The notes: generated from the letters alone by a model not told the origin. A DNA stretch of 64,000 nt from Solibacillus daqui (GCF_028747805.1 NZ_CP114887.1:2163501-2227500), one strand, 5' to 3'. Shown: positions 18,101 through 25,693, counted from the stretch's first letter. Numbers and translations: made by a program.

Positions 18101-18935
18101 CTAAGCCTTCTTTTAAACGCTCAAACCCTTTCAATAAGCGCTTTAACTGCGATTTCGTTGCTGCATTAGAAAATTCGATGTCCTCCGATTGGAAATGTAA
18201 TTCATTTCTACGCGCTAAGTTACTGTAAAACGGCTTCAATGCAATTTCGACTGTATTTTCATTGCGGCGAACTTTCGCTACATCGCCAATTTCTTGAATA
18301 TAGCCGCGCAACCGAGCACTCAATCCATCTAACTGCTTCCATTGCTTATTGTCTAAATTTGAAATACGAAATGTCGCATGGCTAAAGTCAGCATCAAAAG
18401 TGACATTCGAAAAACGCGCATGAATATCTTCAATATCCGCGTTTTTATTTAACACTTTTAAATACCCTTCCCAGCTCGAAATCCGTTTGTTTACATAGTC
18501 AAAGCGTTCCTGTGCAATTGGTAACTCATCTAGTACTTTCATAAAAGATTCATTGTATGTATGACCACTAATGCGTGATGCAACAAAATGTAGTTTCATC
18601 GTAGCACGACGATTTGTGACAACCGGTGTGCCTTTCCCACGAGTACGGAAGCTTTTGGCAACAAGTCCATTTTTTTTATCAAACACGCAGTCCATGATGA
18701 CAACGCGCTCATCAAATTTGTTTTTTAGTTTTAAGTTTTTTTCATTGTCGAAATAAATTGTTATGTGTAGTTGTTCATCATCAACGGATACTTTTTCAAT
18801 CGCAACAATGAAATATTGCTGTAAATTAAAAAAGGCGTGTTCATCTGGAACATGCTCCTTCATCGCTTCACGCGCGGTATTTGTTAATAAAATGTGACAT
18901 CTAGTTTGCACTGCGGCGATTGTTTTCGGTGCCAT
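15189..18935 (-). CDS. Large SF1 (UPF1/Dna2-like) helicase with internal coiled coil
   Basis: ATG 18935 (MAPKTIAAVQ) follows GAGGAGG, giving 1248 aa. Residues ~1-320 are an N-terminal accessory domain. Walker A is QGPPGTGKTTV (~335). A very long Glu/Gln-rich coiled coil (~430-860) is inserted in the first RecA lobe. Walker B/motif III are VVIIDEVSKATPPELLLP and VGDHHQLPPLVG, and motifs IV-VI include QYRMH, SVDKFQGMEMDVILVS and NVALSRARE. These are the SF1B signatures of DNA/RNA helicases. The coiled-coil insertion recalls SMC/Rad50-like spacing arms. The cellular role is not known from sequence; repair or RNA processing is plausible. Confidence 0.85.
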   Translation of the reverse strand: MAPKTIAAVQTRCHILLTNTAREAMKEHVPDEHAFFNLQQYFIVAIEKVSVDDEQLHITIYFDNEKNLKLKNKFDERVVIMDCVFDKKNGLVAKSFRTRGKGTPVVTNRRATMKLHFVASRISGHTYNESFMKVLDELPIAQERFDYVNKRISSWEGYLKVLNKNADIEDIHARFSNVTFDADFSHATFRISNLDNKQWKQLDGLSARLRGYIQEIGDVAKVRRNENTVEIALKPFYSNLARRNELHFQSEDIEFSNAATKSQLKRLLKGFERLKEGLAANANLETILFEDKPTIAERKSTIPLDFHNRLNEYQQQAVEGAMSAEDLYVIQGPPGTGKTTVISEICYQNAKAGLKTLVASQSNLAVDNALSRLLSNKDIRILRYGRTESIEEEGKKFIEENVASYWQQQTFEAIGHEISLHTKKEQLLFAEIEEKTIEITALEQEQTALQQQIEQKEAAKAELHVLAEKINALKKELTVCKKELEENERKLEKLQQTHLSVEEAVSNFEQQRTDSSTLAQLDEKEQQLTKQQTELKLQMEQSQLRTQFEQFQSRKQAVMTKIERANETANVDPLIEKIASLKKVYEIEEFMQQYEIRRNYAMDRLLTALDRIQPQMEQYKPIKDVIERLEKALKYSETALGIQVNAEQLAMNHHYSLEEVQEFLTKLSRAFAERKVNVQNGARSIQGIHLRMQYMEQLNEKYMDAIRETVLIFEKLKEEIILQFKEQNDVKLELLTKLQTEATTYDNQMQALKDRIDDSIDITQTVPQLQETLASIELEQVKVETQRQNREKLDTQFAKKSEEITVLNEQIALGTTTVEEMTARFKAFNSEGVQHEKRRTELELLTKSNPEQAILEVNAQIERLQEMIATLQVKIDLLPVTAELQNEWHGLLNEANEHDLDEIRKLYVKHANVIGTTCVASANKEFMDNYPTFDVVIIDEVSKATPPELLLPMLKGAKIILVGDHHQLPPLVGDATFEETLEQVVKESTTFEEKRELEKLLEESLFERLYNNLPQQNKTMLALQYRMHANIMETITPFYEQESERLQCGLEDSDAVRDHYLTTSKISRHHHLLWLDIANEQANFELRMKEGSSLYNEAELDQIKAQLIEINDATAQAKADGLIEPDACKSVGVISFYAEQVKRINRLIEQELHVPHLHIRTGSVDKFQGMEMDVILVSMVRNHENERGDIGFAKDYRRLNVALSRARELLIMIGSSKMFTERPKAEKVRTMYGHVLDTVKQQNGYYAV

Positions 18936-19002
18936 GAACACACCTCCTCGTTGTTTAGTCATAACGTTTATTATAACAACTTTACAAGTTTCTATAAAGG
19001 AA

Positions 19003-19033
19003 AAATGCCCTGTTTATTTTAAACAGGGCATAC
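19003..19033 (-). terminator. Terminator between thioesterase and helicase genes
   Basis: ATGCCCTGTTT pairs with AAACAGGGCAT around four bases. It lies ten bases beyond the thioesterase stop codon; an A/T-rich flank (TTTTTCC on the minus strand) follows. Confidence 0.7.
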
Positions 19034-19042
19034 TTAATCATT

Positions 19043-19462
19043 TTAATTTTTTGCAACTTCTGCGTATTTGGCATCCCAATCCGGATCAATCTTCTTTAAT
19101 GCGACTGGACGGAAATTTTCTTTTTTCACCAAAATATGAACCGACTTCGCTGTAACCGCAACAGTGCCATCTTCATGTAAAATTTCATAGCCATATGTAG
19201 TACGTAAATTTGTGTGTTCTTCAATCCACGTACGAACAGTTGCTGTTTGACCGTAACGCATTGCCGCCTTGTATTGAATTGAAAAATCCATTACCGGCGA
19301 TAAAAAGCCATCCTCTTCAAGTTTTGCATAATCAAAACCCAAATCCTTCACAATTTTCGTACGCCCTAGCTCGCACCAAATTAAATAATTGGCATGATAC
19401 ACAACACCCATCTGATCGGTCTCGGCATAGCGTACTTCTACTGTTGTTTCTGAAATAAACAT
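19043..19462 (-). CDS. Acyl-CoA thioesterase, hotdog fold (YbgC/YneP type)
   Basis: ATG 19462 is chosen because GAGGTG stands six bases ahead; a GTG three codons earlier is part of that site. The 139-aa product begins MFISETTVEVRYAETDQMGV and continues VYHANYLIWCELGR, the 4HBT motif with catalytic Asp. RTWIEEHTNLRTTYGYEI and a C-terminal strand complete the fold. It would hydrolyse acyl-CoA thioesters in the cytoplasm. Its first third (19379-19447) is found again twice as free fragments to the right, so this gene appears to serve as an integration site while remaining intact. Confidence 0.85.
   Translation of the reverse strand: MFISETTVEVRYAETDQMGVVYHANYLIWCELGRTKIVKDLGFDYAKLEEDGFLSPVMDFSIQYKAAMRYGQTATVRTWIEEHTNLRTTYGYEILHEDGTVAVTAKSVHILVKKENFRPVALKKIDPDWDAKYAEVAKN
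19379..19447. repeat. Attachment-like core, copy A (inside thioesterase gene)
   Basis: This ~69-bp segment encodes the conserved TTVEVRYAETDQMGVVYHAN part of the thioesterase. It is repeated at 21910-21978 with about four mismatches and at 24241-24307 with about five plus one small deletion. Only this copy is part of a complete gene. Confidence 0.65.
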
Positions 19463-19854
19463 TTCTTTCACCTCGTACCATATTATAGCTCTAAAAGTGT
19501 TGATTTGTAAGGGTTTTTAGTGATTGTTTATTATGTAGAGAGTTATTTTATTATAGAATTTTTTAAGAATCAGAAAAATTGTGAACTAAATTGAAATTTA
19601 CTAACTATCCAAATTAATGTTATTAAACTTTATTAATTGGGGTTCAAATGGGCTTCGTCTGGGGTCCACTTAAAATTAACTTGCTTGGCAGGCGAAAAAA
19701 ATTATAAGCAACAATAGAAAAACCTTCCTCAATTACTGGGGAAGTTTTTTTTAATGACTAAACACGATGTTATCTCCCTTCTGACTTAACTACTTTCCAA
19801 GCCTTTTCTCCACCTACAGGCACTTTACCAACCATTTGATTGCCCCCTTATGCT
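19463..19854. other. Left end of decayed integrative element
   Basis: No gene of normal size. A GGGGTTCAAAT motif at 19639-19649 matches two motifs next to the integrase fragment at 21830-21849 and may be an arm-type site. A terminator-like stem (CTTCC/GGAAG, T tract) lies at 19724-19753. A minus-strand 21-codon frame with GGGGG ribosome site starts MVGKVPVGGEKAWKVVKSEG at ~19840 and may be a phage-type peptide. Confidence 0.4.
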
Positions 19855-19925
19855 ATAATTAGTTGTCACCTAAAATTTAGCAAGAGGGAAACCGTAGCGC
19901 TTGTACTTGCTGCGGTTTTTATATT
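19852..19925 (+). promoter_or_regulatory. Promoter -10 plus attenuator-like hairpin, copy 1
   Basis: A TATGCTATAAT extended -10 element (19852-19862) is followed about 30 bases later by a hairpin pairing AAACCG.AGC with GCT.CGGTTT and a T tract. Nearly the same block recurs at 24391-24464. Here it precedes the mini phospholipase gene, there a zinc-ribbon gene. A transcript starting here would read straight into the hairpin, as in an attenuator. Confidence 0.45.
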
Positions 19926-20007
19926 TTTTTAGTTTTTAATCCTACTTTCAAAAGTAAAAATCACATATTTTATAATATCTACAAAACTTTTGAAAAGGAG
20001 TGAAACT

Positions 20008-20271
20008 ATGAAGAGACAAAGAAAACGGGGTTTTTGTTATCCTGGTTATAGATACTGCGGACCAGGGTGTACTGGACCTGGGAAACCGACTAATCCAGTA
20101 GATGCGTGTTGTAAGTTACATGACGAATGTTATTCCCGAAATGGGAGAACACAGTATTGTGATGAAATGTTTTACTCTTGTTTGTTCCCAAATATTAACA
20201 ATTACACCAAAACTGGAAGAGATGCCGCAATGTTCACCAACATTATTAAACTACGAAATAAATTCTTTTAA
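20008..20271 (+). CDS. Mini phospholipase A2-fold protein
   Basis: ATG 20008 follows AAAAGGAG. The 87-aa product carries the calcium loop YCGPGCTGPGKP and the catalytic helix ACCKLHDECYSRNG with the His-Asp pair, then further cysteines (QYCDEMFYSCLF). This is the minimal PLA2 core, similar to small Bacillales and parvovirus VP1-type PLA2 domains. No signal peptide is visible; the N-terminus is very basic (MKRQRKRG). It could act on phage or host membrane lipid. Location between att-like repeats suggests element cargo. Confidence 0.75.
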   Translation: MKRQRKRGFCYPGYRYCGPGCTGPGKPTNPVDACCKLHDECYSRNGRTQYCDEMFYSCLFPNINNYTKTGRDAAMFTNIIKLRNKFF

Positions 20272-20310
20272 CCTTTTGAATTATAATATAATGAACTTGT
20301 ATAATTTTGC

Positions 20311-20340
20311 TGACTTGAGTCGTTGCTCAGGTCTTTTTTT
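20311..20340 (+). terminator. Repeated terminator, copy 1 (after PLA2 gene)
   Basis: GACTTGAG pairs with CTCAGGTC and is followed by seven T. The same GCTGA...CTCAGGTC-T block recurs at 20737-20767 and 24796-24825. Confidence 0.7.
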
Positions 20341-20461
20341 ATGGCTTCTTACTATTCATTTTTTCAGAATGTTGATTAAACTTCACTTTTTGCTGTAACG
20401 TTTAAAGGCGTTACGTCTTATTCATGATATAATTTACATATATTACACAAATAGTGATAAT

Positions 20462-20658
20462 GTGGAAATATATAAATTAGTTTGTAAGGCTTGTGGTAGT
20501 GATTCCTTTACAACTGGTGAAGTTGGTGGCACTACTAGTCAAGGTAATGTTAAACCTATAGGAACTGTATTTGTGCAGGATCCCCCCTTATTTTTACTTT
20601 TTGTAAGTCTTGCGGAGAAGTAGCTTCAATCAAGGTTGCAAAACCGCAAAAGTTCTAA
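20462..20658 (+). pseudogene. Zinc-ribbon protein, frameshifted paralogue
   Basis: From GTG 20462 the frame reads KLVCKACGSDSFTTGEVGG, then GNVKPIGTVFVQD. It shifts by one base in the CCCCCC run near 20585 and continues PLIFTFCKSCGEVASIKVAK to a TAA at 20658. It parallels the intact 68-aa gene at 24500-24706 along its whole length. The homopolymer indel makes it a pseudogene. Confidence 0.75.
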
Positions 20659-20736
20659 TAGAAAATACATATTTTCCGTTCGAATTTTTAGTAATACACG
20701 AACATACACGCTATAATAGACCCGTAAAATTTTGCT

Positions 20737-20767
20737 GATCTGGGTGTGGAATCTCAGGTCTTTTTTT
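20737..20767 (+). terminator. Repeated terminator, copy 2
   Basis: GATCTG.G pairs with C.CAGGTC; seven T follow. It stands about 80 bases after the broken zinc-ribbon gene, the same relative position as copy 3. Confidence 0.6.
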
Positions 20768-20910
20768 ATGCGGTAATTACTACGCATAATGCTCAAAATA
20801 TTCAGTAAAGCATTTCTATTAAACCACTTGCCATTAACAGAGTCTGTGTAATGATACTGTGGTCAGTATTATGCTACAATTTACATAAATTACATATAGA
20901 GGTGCTTAAA

Positions 20911-21111
20911 GTGACAAGATTCGGAAAATTTATATATATTGTATTCTTCGGATCAATCTTTTTAATTTTATCCGTTTGGGATTATTTCAAAAATGGTGAT
21001 TGGTCTTTGCTTAAAAACTTTTTCTTTTCCTTATGGCTAGTAATTTTTTTACTCACGACATCGTTGCTAAATAGAAAAACAAAAAATGAGACGAAAAAAG
21101 CTAAAAACTGA
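20911..21111 (+). CDS. Small two-TM membrane protein (66 aa)
   Basis: GTG 20911 with GAGGTG upstream is preferred over an earlier ATG that lacks a ribosome site. Two hydrophobic helices (FIYIVFFGSIFLILSVWDYF and FFFSLWLVIFLLTTSLLN) are joined by a short charged loop, with a lysine-rich cytoplasmic tail. No family recognised. The size and layout fit an element-encoded holin-like or immunity protein, but nothing specific supports either. Confidence 0.55.
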   Translation: MTRFGKFIYIVFFGSIFLILSVWDYFKNGDWSLLKNFFFSLWLVIFLLTTSLLNRKTKNETKKAKN

Positions 21112-21242
21112 AGCTGATTGGAAATCTACTCCTTTAAGCTTTTTTCCTACACAAAATGGTTCAAGACATTATATATTTAATTACTTCTCATGTATCAATC
21201 AGAAGCATATAATTTAGGTATTAAAAGATAGGGGATTTGAAC

Positions 21243-21416
21243 ATGAAATATAACTTATTGCACCAACTGCAAAAAGACCATAATAAACGGGTAATTGATT
21301 TCCATAAGAATCACGCCTTAGAATTAGAACGTGGCGAGAATGGAAACGGGTTGCTAGCTAAATGGGAAAGATTTGTATACAAAAAAGGAAAAGCTTTTTT
21401 AAAAGCTGTTAAATAA
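21243..21416 (+). CDS. 57-aa basic helical protein
   Basis: ATG 21243 follows AGGGGAT. The product MKYNLLHQLQKDHNKRVIDF continues HKNHALELERGEN and ends GKAFLKAVK: charged, helical and without membrane segment. A clear terminator follows at 21428-21460, supporting a real short transcription unit. Family unknown. Confidence 0.55.
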   Translation: MKYNLLHQLQKDHNKRVIDFHKNHALELERGENGNGLLAKWERFVYKKGKAFLKAVK

Positions 21417-21427
21417 AGTGTTATTAA

Positions 21428-21460
21428 TGAACTGTTCCATTTTAGGACAGTTCATTTTAT
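21428..21460 (+). terminator. Terminator after the 57-aa gene
   Basis: TGAACTGT pairs with ACAGTTCA around a ~12-base loop, followed by a T-rich tail. Confidence 0.65.
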
Positions 21461-21499
21461 AATCCGATCCAAAATATAAAAAACATAATCAATCAAAAT

Positions 21500-21545
21500 T
21501 TGAATCTTCTTCCGCATCAAACCGCCTCCACCTTGACCTCTGCCC
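21500..21545 (-). pseudogene. 3' tail of a rusA-like gene
   Basis: The minus strand reads AEVKVEAV then stop, and TGATGCGGAAG runs on into a following start, exactly as at the end of the rusA remnant at 26058. Only about 45 bp remain, joined directly to the integrase fragment. Confidence 0.45.
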
Positions 21546-21795
21546 ACTTCGTCCGATTGCAGATAGCTATTCAAAAGACGCAATGGCCTTTATTTGCGAA
21601 AAATATGAAATCCGCCGCCGTATTAAAACGCATGGGTTGCGTCATACATTTGCGTCAATACTTCTTTCGAGAAATGTACCTTTAATAACTGTGGCCGAAA
21701 TGCTGGGCGATCACCCTAACACAGTCGGAAGTATTTATGCTCATTCCCTTATAAAAAAGAATCAGATGCAAGCGATATTATTAATGCGATTATGA
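21546..21795 (+). pseudogene. Tyrosine integrase, C-terminal catalytic fragment
   Basis: The frame at 21583-21795 gives FICEKYEIRRRIKTHGLRHT, FASILLSRNVPLITVAEMLG, DHPNTVGSIYAHSL. This contains the H-x-x-R box, the second His region and the nucleophile Tyr. The first two thirds of the enzyme are gone. Its stop lies about 115 bp before att-like copy B, and GGGGTTCA motifs follow it. That is the usual position of an integrase gene at the end of an integrated element. Confidence 0.75.
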
Positions 21796-21909
21796 GCAGT
21801 AATTAGGAAAATTTTTTTTTACTGTATTTGGGGTTCAAATTGGGGTTCATAGAAAACAAAGAGGCTAGAAACCTAGTTATACCAATGGTTTTAGCCTCTT
21901 ATCACGTGA

Positions 21910-21978
21910 AATTAAATAATTGGCATGATACACAACACCCATCTGATCTGTCTCGGCATATCGTACATCTACTGTTGT
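21910..21978. repeat. Attachment-like core, copy B
   Basis: A free copy of the thioesterase 5' segment with about four mismatches to copy A. It is directly preceded by GGGGTTCAAAT/GGGGTTCA motifs (21830-21849) and the integrase fragment. No thioesterase sequence continues on either side. Confidence 0.65.
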
Positions 21979-22123
21979 TATTACCTTATTTCTTTGTCCA
22001 CTTAAAAAAGCAAAAACCCTTATACATCAATGATTTCTGCTTTATAGATTGTTTTCTTCTTTCGGTTTAGGTTAATTATCATTGGATCATGGGAAAAAAC
22101 TAATCCGGTGTGAGATAAAAATG

Positions 22124-22154
22124 AAAAAGGACCCCGCATGTGAGGGTCCTTTTG
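22124..22154 (-). terminator. Bidirectional terminator of the surface-protein gene
   Basis: AAAAGGACCC pairs with GGGTCCTTTT around nine bases, directly after the stop codon at 22156. Confidence 0.8.
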
Positions 22155-22155
22155 A

Positions 22156-24045
22156 TTAGTATGGTAGTAAGCCATAACTTTGGCTAGATTCATAAATGTA
22201 AATGGCGTTTTGTAAATTACTTACTGCAGTATTAATTTGCTCCCATGAAGCATATGGGGAGTCCATAATAGATTGTGCTGAAGCTACAGCTGACGAAAAG
22301 TTATTAAATGCTTCTTGAGTAGTCCACTTCAAGTATTTAGAAATGTCCTGACCATATGAATTAGAAACCTCGACATAATAATTAGATTTTAGCAATGACG
22401 ACAGTTGAGTTTTATCCCCATACCCATAATAGCCATATCTTTGAGCGTTTTTGTAAGTCGAAATAGCATAGTTTAAATTGTTAATAGCATTTGTTATTTC
22501 ATTTTGAGTAGCGTAGTAATCATCCCAAATTCTTTGAGCAGATGAAACCACTGAAACTATTGCATCTAGATCAGTTTGAGTTGTCCAGGCTGTGTTTGTA
22601 GATACGTCACTGCCATCCCATGAAACTTTAACATAATAAACCGAATCGATAAGTGACTTTAGTGTAGATTTATCGCCATTATATCCTGACAAACCATATT
22701 TATGCGCGTTCTTATATGTTGAAATAGCTACTTCTAAATTATTGAGTGTTGAAACGATTTGATCCTGTGTAGCATTGTAATTATTCACAACCGCTTGAGC
22801 AGATGAAACCGCTGAAACTAACGCATCCTTTTCAGCTTGTGTTGTCCAAGGTGTGTTTGAAGGTACCTCACTACCATTTCTCCAAGAAACCGTTACATAC
22901 TGCACGCTATTAATTAACGCTGAAATAGCAGCTTTATCGCCAGTCGTATGCTTTTTACCATTCTTTTGAGCCGCTTTATAAGTTGTTACAGCGTTATTTA
23001 ACTGTGTGTGCGCCGCATTTACTTGTTCTTGTGAAGCTTTTGGATCGTTAGCTACCGTTTTAGCACTTACCAAGATTGACTCAAATGTACTTTTCTCTGC
23101 TTGAGTTGTCCATTTTTCAGGATATGCAATATCGAAGCCATTAGCCGATACAGATACATAAGCAGATGCATTAATTAATGCGCTAAGGGCTGTTTTATCG
23201 ACTAAGGAAACGATTACATTGGCAGTTTTATCGTTTACTTGTACATTTTTAAATTGGTGGTAGGAATCCAAATCAACCTTTTTCCCTTTTTTAACTATAA
23301 CATGCTTAATTTCCCCTTCCCCGCGAAGACTGATATCTTTCTTCACATCGATTACAAGTTTTTCAACATCTGCTTCCACTTTTAATTGGGGCACATCATC
23401 TGTTACGTCAATACGTGTAAGCGATTTGTCAGAAATAAGCGCAATTTTATTACGTTGCACATTAATTTCTGTTTTTGGCATATTTATAAGTGAAACATTC
23501 AACCAATTGACTTTTTTCATGCGTAACGGTTGGAATTTTATCGTATCTCCAACAGAAACATTACTTAGTGTAAGTCCTTTTTTGACACGATTTGATACGA
23601 TTAATTCTTTCTTAACCGTAACATTTTGAACTTTTGTATAATCAGCAACTACTGTTAAATTGCCACCAATCGTAGCTTGACCACCATCGAAAGTGATTGG
23701 ATTTTTAGAAGTACCTTTTTTAGTTAATGTTAGTGATGTAATATCTGTAATTCTTCCCTTATCTACAATTACTGTAGCTTGGGCATTTGTAAGTGCTTGT
23801 CTATTTTCTGATTTAAAAATAGGCTTTAATGCATTGCTAATTGTTAGTGTTCCACTAGATGTATAAATCGTATCATTTGAAAAACTATTAATTGTAAGTG
23901 AAACGCTCCCAGAAGGTATCGCATTCGTTTGCTCTGCTGCAACAACCGGTGCATGATGGATAGAGGCATTTGCCGTTGAAACTGGTAATACAAGTGATGC
24001 TGTCAGAGCTGTTACCATAAATGTATTTAGTGTCTTTTTCTTCAA
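22156..24045 (-). CDS. Secreted protein with four ~80-aa FIVAR-like repeats
   Basis: TTG 24045 follows AGGAG; a GTG three codons earlier overlaps that site. The 629-aa product has a signal peptide (KKKTLNTFMVTALTASLVL, cut near NASIHHA). A ~250-aa beta-rich region with 'right-handed helix' style repeats (VQNVTVKKELIVSNRVKKGL) follows. Then come four repeats starting near residues 285, 368, 450 and 530. Each has DK..L.SLI.S..YV.VS, WTTQAEK, a helix with SAQ and a final NL..AI.TYK. There is no LPXTG or SLH anchor, so it is probably released or loosely wall-bound. It lies between att-like copies B and C, so it may be element cargo. Confidence 0.75.
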   Translation of the reverse strand: MKKKTLNTFMVTALTASLVLPVSTANASIHHAPVVAAEQTNAIPSGSVSLTINSFSNDTIYTSSGTLTISNALKPIFKSENRQALTNAQATVIVDKGRITDITSLTLTKKGTSKNPITFDGGQATIGGNLTVVADYTKVQNVTVKKELIVSNRVKKGLTLSNVSVGDTIKFQPLRMKKVNWLNVSLINMPKTEINVQRNKIALISDKSLTRIDVTDDVPQLKVEADVEKLVIDVKKDISLRGEGEIKHVIVKKGKKVDLDSYHQFKNVQVNDKTANVIVSLVDKTALSALINASAYVSVSANGFDIAYPEKWTTQAEKSTFESILVSAKTVANDPKASQEQVNAAHTQLNNAVTTYKAAQKNGKKHTTGDKAAISALINSVQYVTVSWRNGSEVPSNTPWTTQAEKDALVSAVSSAQAVVNNYNATQDQIVSTLNNLEVAISTYKNAHKYGLSGYNGDKSTLKSLIDSVYYVKVSWDGSDVSTNTAWTTQTDLDAIVSVVSSAQRIWDDYYATQNEITNAINNLNYAISTYKNAQRYGYYGYGDKTQLSSLLKSNYYVEVSNSYGQDISKYLKWTTQEAFNNFSSAVASAQSIMDSPYASWEQINTAVSNLQNAIYIYESSQSYGLLPY

Positions 24046-24240
24046 AATAATCACTCCTAATCACAATATTCTGTATATAACATATCACATTTATGTATAT
24101 TTTGGTAATAAAATGTAAATTATGTTAAATGTTGATTATAAATTTTAAAGAAATGACTGTCGTTACTTTCGTATAGTGAAGATAATTGGCTCATCACCAT
24201 AACTAGAGGTTGAAGGGATTCTAGGCTCAACGCCACCAGA

Positions 24241-24307
24241 TTAAATAATTGTATGATACACAACACCCATCTGATCGGTCTCAGCATAGCGTTCTTCTAG
24301 TGTTGTT
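24241..24307. repeat. Attachment-like core, copy C
   Basis: Third copy of the thioesterase 5' segment, with about five mismatches and a two-base deletion near its left end. It marks the probable right end of a second tandem element (21979-24240). Confidence 0.6.
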
Positions 24308-24390
24308 TAACGCCCTCTGACTTCATCTGCTGCAACAACTGTTTGTACTCTACTAACAAATCTGCGAAATACATAATATTGCCACCTTAT

Positions 24391-24464
24391 GCTATAATTT
24401 AAGTGTCACCTATATATAGCAAGAGGGAAACGGTAGCGCTTGTACTCGCTGCGGTATTTTTGTG
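24391..24464 (+). promoter_or_regulatory. Promoter -10 plus attenuator-like hairpin, copy 2
   Basis: It has the same order as at 19852: TATGCTATAAT, about 25 bases, AGCAAGAGGGAAACGG, then a hairpin with GCGCTTGTACTCGC and a T-rich tail. A ribosome site and the zinc-ribbon gene follow at 24490-24500. The loop sequence GCGCTTGTACT is conserved between copies more than the flanks. Confidence 0.45.
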
Positions 24465-24499
24465 TTATCTTTTACATAATAAATATTTGAGGTGATATT

Positions 24500-24706
24500 T
24501 TGGATAAAAATAAATTTGTTTGTAAAGCGTGTGGGAACGATACTTTTACATCTGGCCAACTTGGTCATGGTAGTTTTACCATGGAAGGTAATGTTAGACC
24601 CATTGATTCTTTAATCGCTTCCGGTTCCCCAATTATATTGTCATTTTGCAAAAAATGCGGTGAAGTTTTTTCAATCAAAGTAGCTAAACCCGAAAAATTT
24701 AATTAA
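24500..24706 (+). CDS. 68-aa zinc-ribbon protein
   Basis: TTG 24500 follows GAGGTGAT. Two CxxC pairs (VCKACGND and FCKKCGEV) about 40 residues apart make a single zinc ribbon, with a Gly/Ser-rich middle. It is the intact paralogue of the broken gene at 20462. Such stand-alone ribbons are often regulators or adaptors; no partner is evident. A copy of the GCTGA...CTCAGGTC terminator follows at 24796. Confidence 0.65.
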   Translation: MDKNKFVCKACGNDTFTSGQLGHGSFTMEGNVRPIDSLIASGSPIILSFCKKCGEVFSIKVAKPEKFN

Positions 24707-24795
24707 CTCCTTATAATAGTTTCTTTGTCTACTGTGACATAAAAAATTTAAGTTATACAAACATACGTGCTATAATAAACATGAATAATTTTGCT

Positions 24796-24825
24796 GACTG
24801 GAGTAGTTGCTCAGGTCTTTTTTTT
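24796..24825 (+). terminator. Repeated terminator, copy 3
   Basis: GACTGGAG pairs with CTCAGGTC, followed by eight T. It ends the zinc-ribbon transcript. Confidence 0.7.
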
Positions 24826-24952
24826 ATACTTATTTCCCGTGCAATATTTTCAGAATATTCAGCAATACGAATGTTTAAACTTCCTTTTTGACAAATGTTG
24901 AATAAAGAATATGGTATTATTTTTAATATTAATTGTATTGGAGGTAATCAAT

Positions 24953-25282
24953 ATGTTATTTGCAAATACTCCTAATCCCCCTTACTATGCTGTTATTTTT
25001 ACCTCTCAAAGAAACGAAAAAGATGATGACGGCTACCATTCTATGGCTGATTTAATGGTGGAACTTGCTTCAAAGCAACCAGGTTTTTTAGGAATTGAAA
25101 GTACTAGAGATGAAAATGGACTAGGGATTACAGTCTCTTACTGGGATTCAATAGAGTCTATTCAACAATGGAAGGAAAACCATTTCCATATGGGAGCACA
25201 AGAAAAAGGGAAGAAAGATTGGTATTCTTCTTACAAAACTCGAATTTGTAAAGTTGAAAGAGATTATACAAATAGTATCTAA
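24953..25282 (+). CDS. Antibiotic biosynthesis monooxygenase (ABM) fold protein
   Basis: ATG 24953 has GGAGG eight bases ahead; a longer upstream frame lacks one. The 109-aa protein (MLFANTPNPPYYAVIFTSQR) shows the ferredoxin-like ABM order: MADLMVELASKQPGFLGIES, then TVSYWDSIESIQQWKENHFH. It resembles B. subtilis YqjZ-type proteins, which may act as small oxygenases or haem-degrading-like enzymes. The catalytic function here is unproven. Confidence 0.75.
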   Translation: MLFANTPNPPYYAVIFTSQRNEKDDDGYHSMADLMVELASKQPGFLGIESTRDENGLGITVSYWDSIESIQQWKENHFHMGAQEKGKKDWYSSYKTRICKVERDYTNSI

Positions 25283-25339
25283 TTTATTGAGCTTCACGTT
25301 AGTTTGTGAAGCTTACTCTCATTATTTTGTTTGGTATAG

Positions 25340-25522
25340 TTAGTAACCCATTCTCCAATTTAGCTCAATCGTTACACGACCGTTCACCTTACGACCCCGA
25401 TCAGATTCAACTTCTATCACTTCGAACCATCGCCCAGTTTTATCGTATTTGATTACATCACCTTTACTAGGTTTATATCCAAATGAAAATACTTTTACTC
25501 CATTCACAAAAAACGGATACAT
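25340..25522 (-). CDS. Uncharacterised 60-aa protein
   Basis: ATG 25522 (MYPFFVNGVKVFSFGYKPSK) is preceded by GAGGTG at six bases. The rest (GDVIKYDKTGRWFEVIEVES) is a small beta-barrel-like sequence. No family recognised. It is transcribed away from the yjcZ-like gene. Confidence 0.5.
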   Translation of the reverse strand: MYPFFVNGVKVFSFGYKPSKGDVIKYDKTGRWFEVIEVESDRGRKVNGRVTIELNWRMGY

Positions 25523-25693
25523 ATCGTTCACCTCATTTCCTCAACATTATTGTTCAATGATTTGTTCGTATTGCTCGGTATGCTACATCATAATTTCTTT
25601 GGATATTGCAAAAAAATAGAAAAGTTTATGCCCTTATTGCCCTACCGTTCCTCACCTTTGCGAATAGAATAACGAGGAAAGGAGGGGATATTC

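Noticed and set aside
15848..18756. Several 60-130-aa plus-strand frames inside the large helicase gene
   Set aside because: They are antisense shadows of a well-supported 1248-aa gene.
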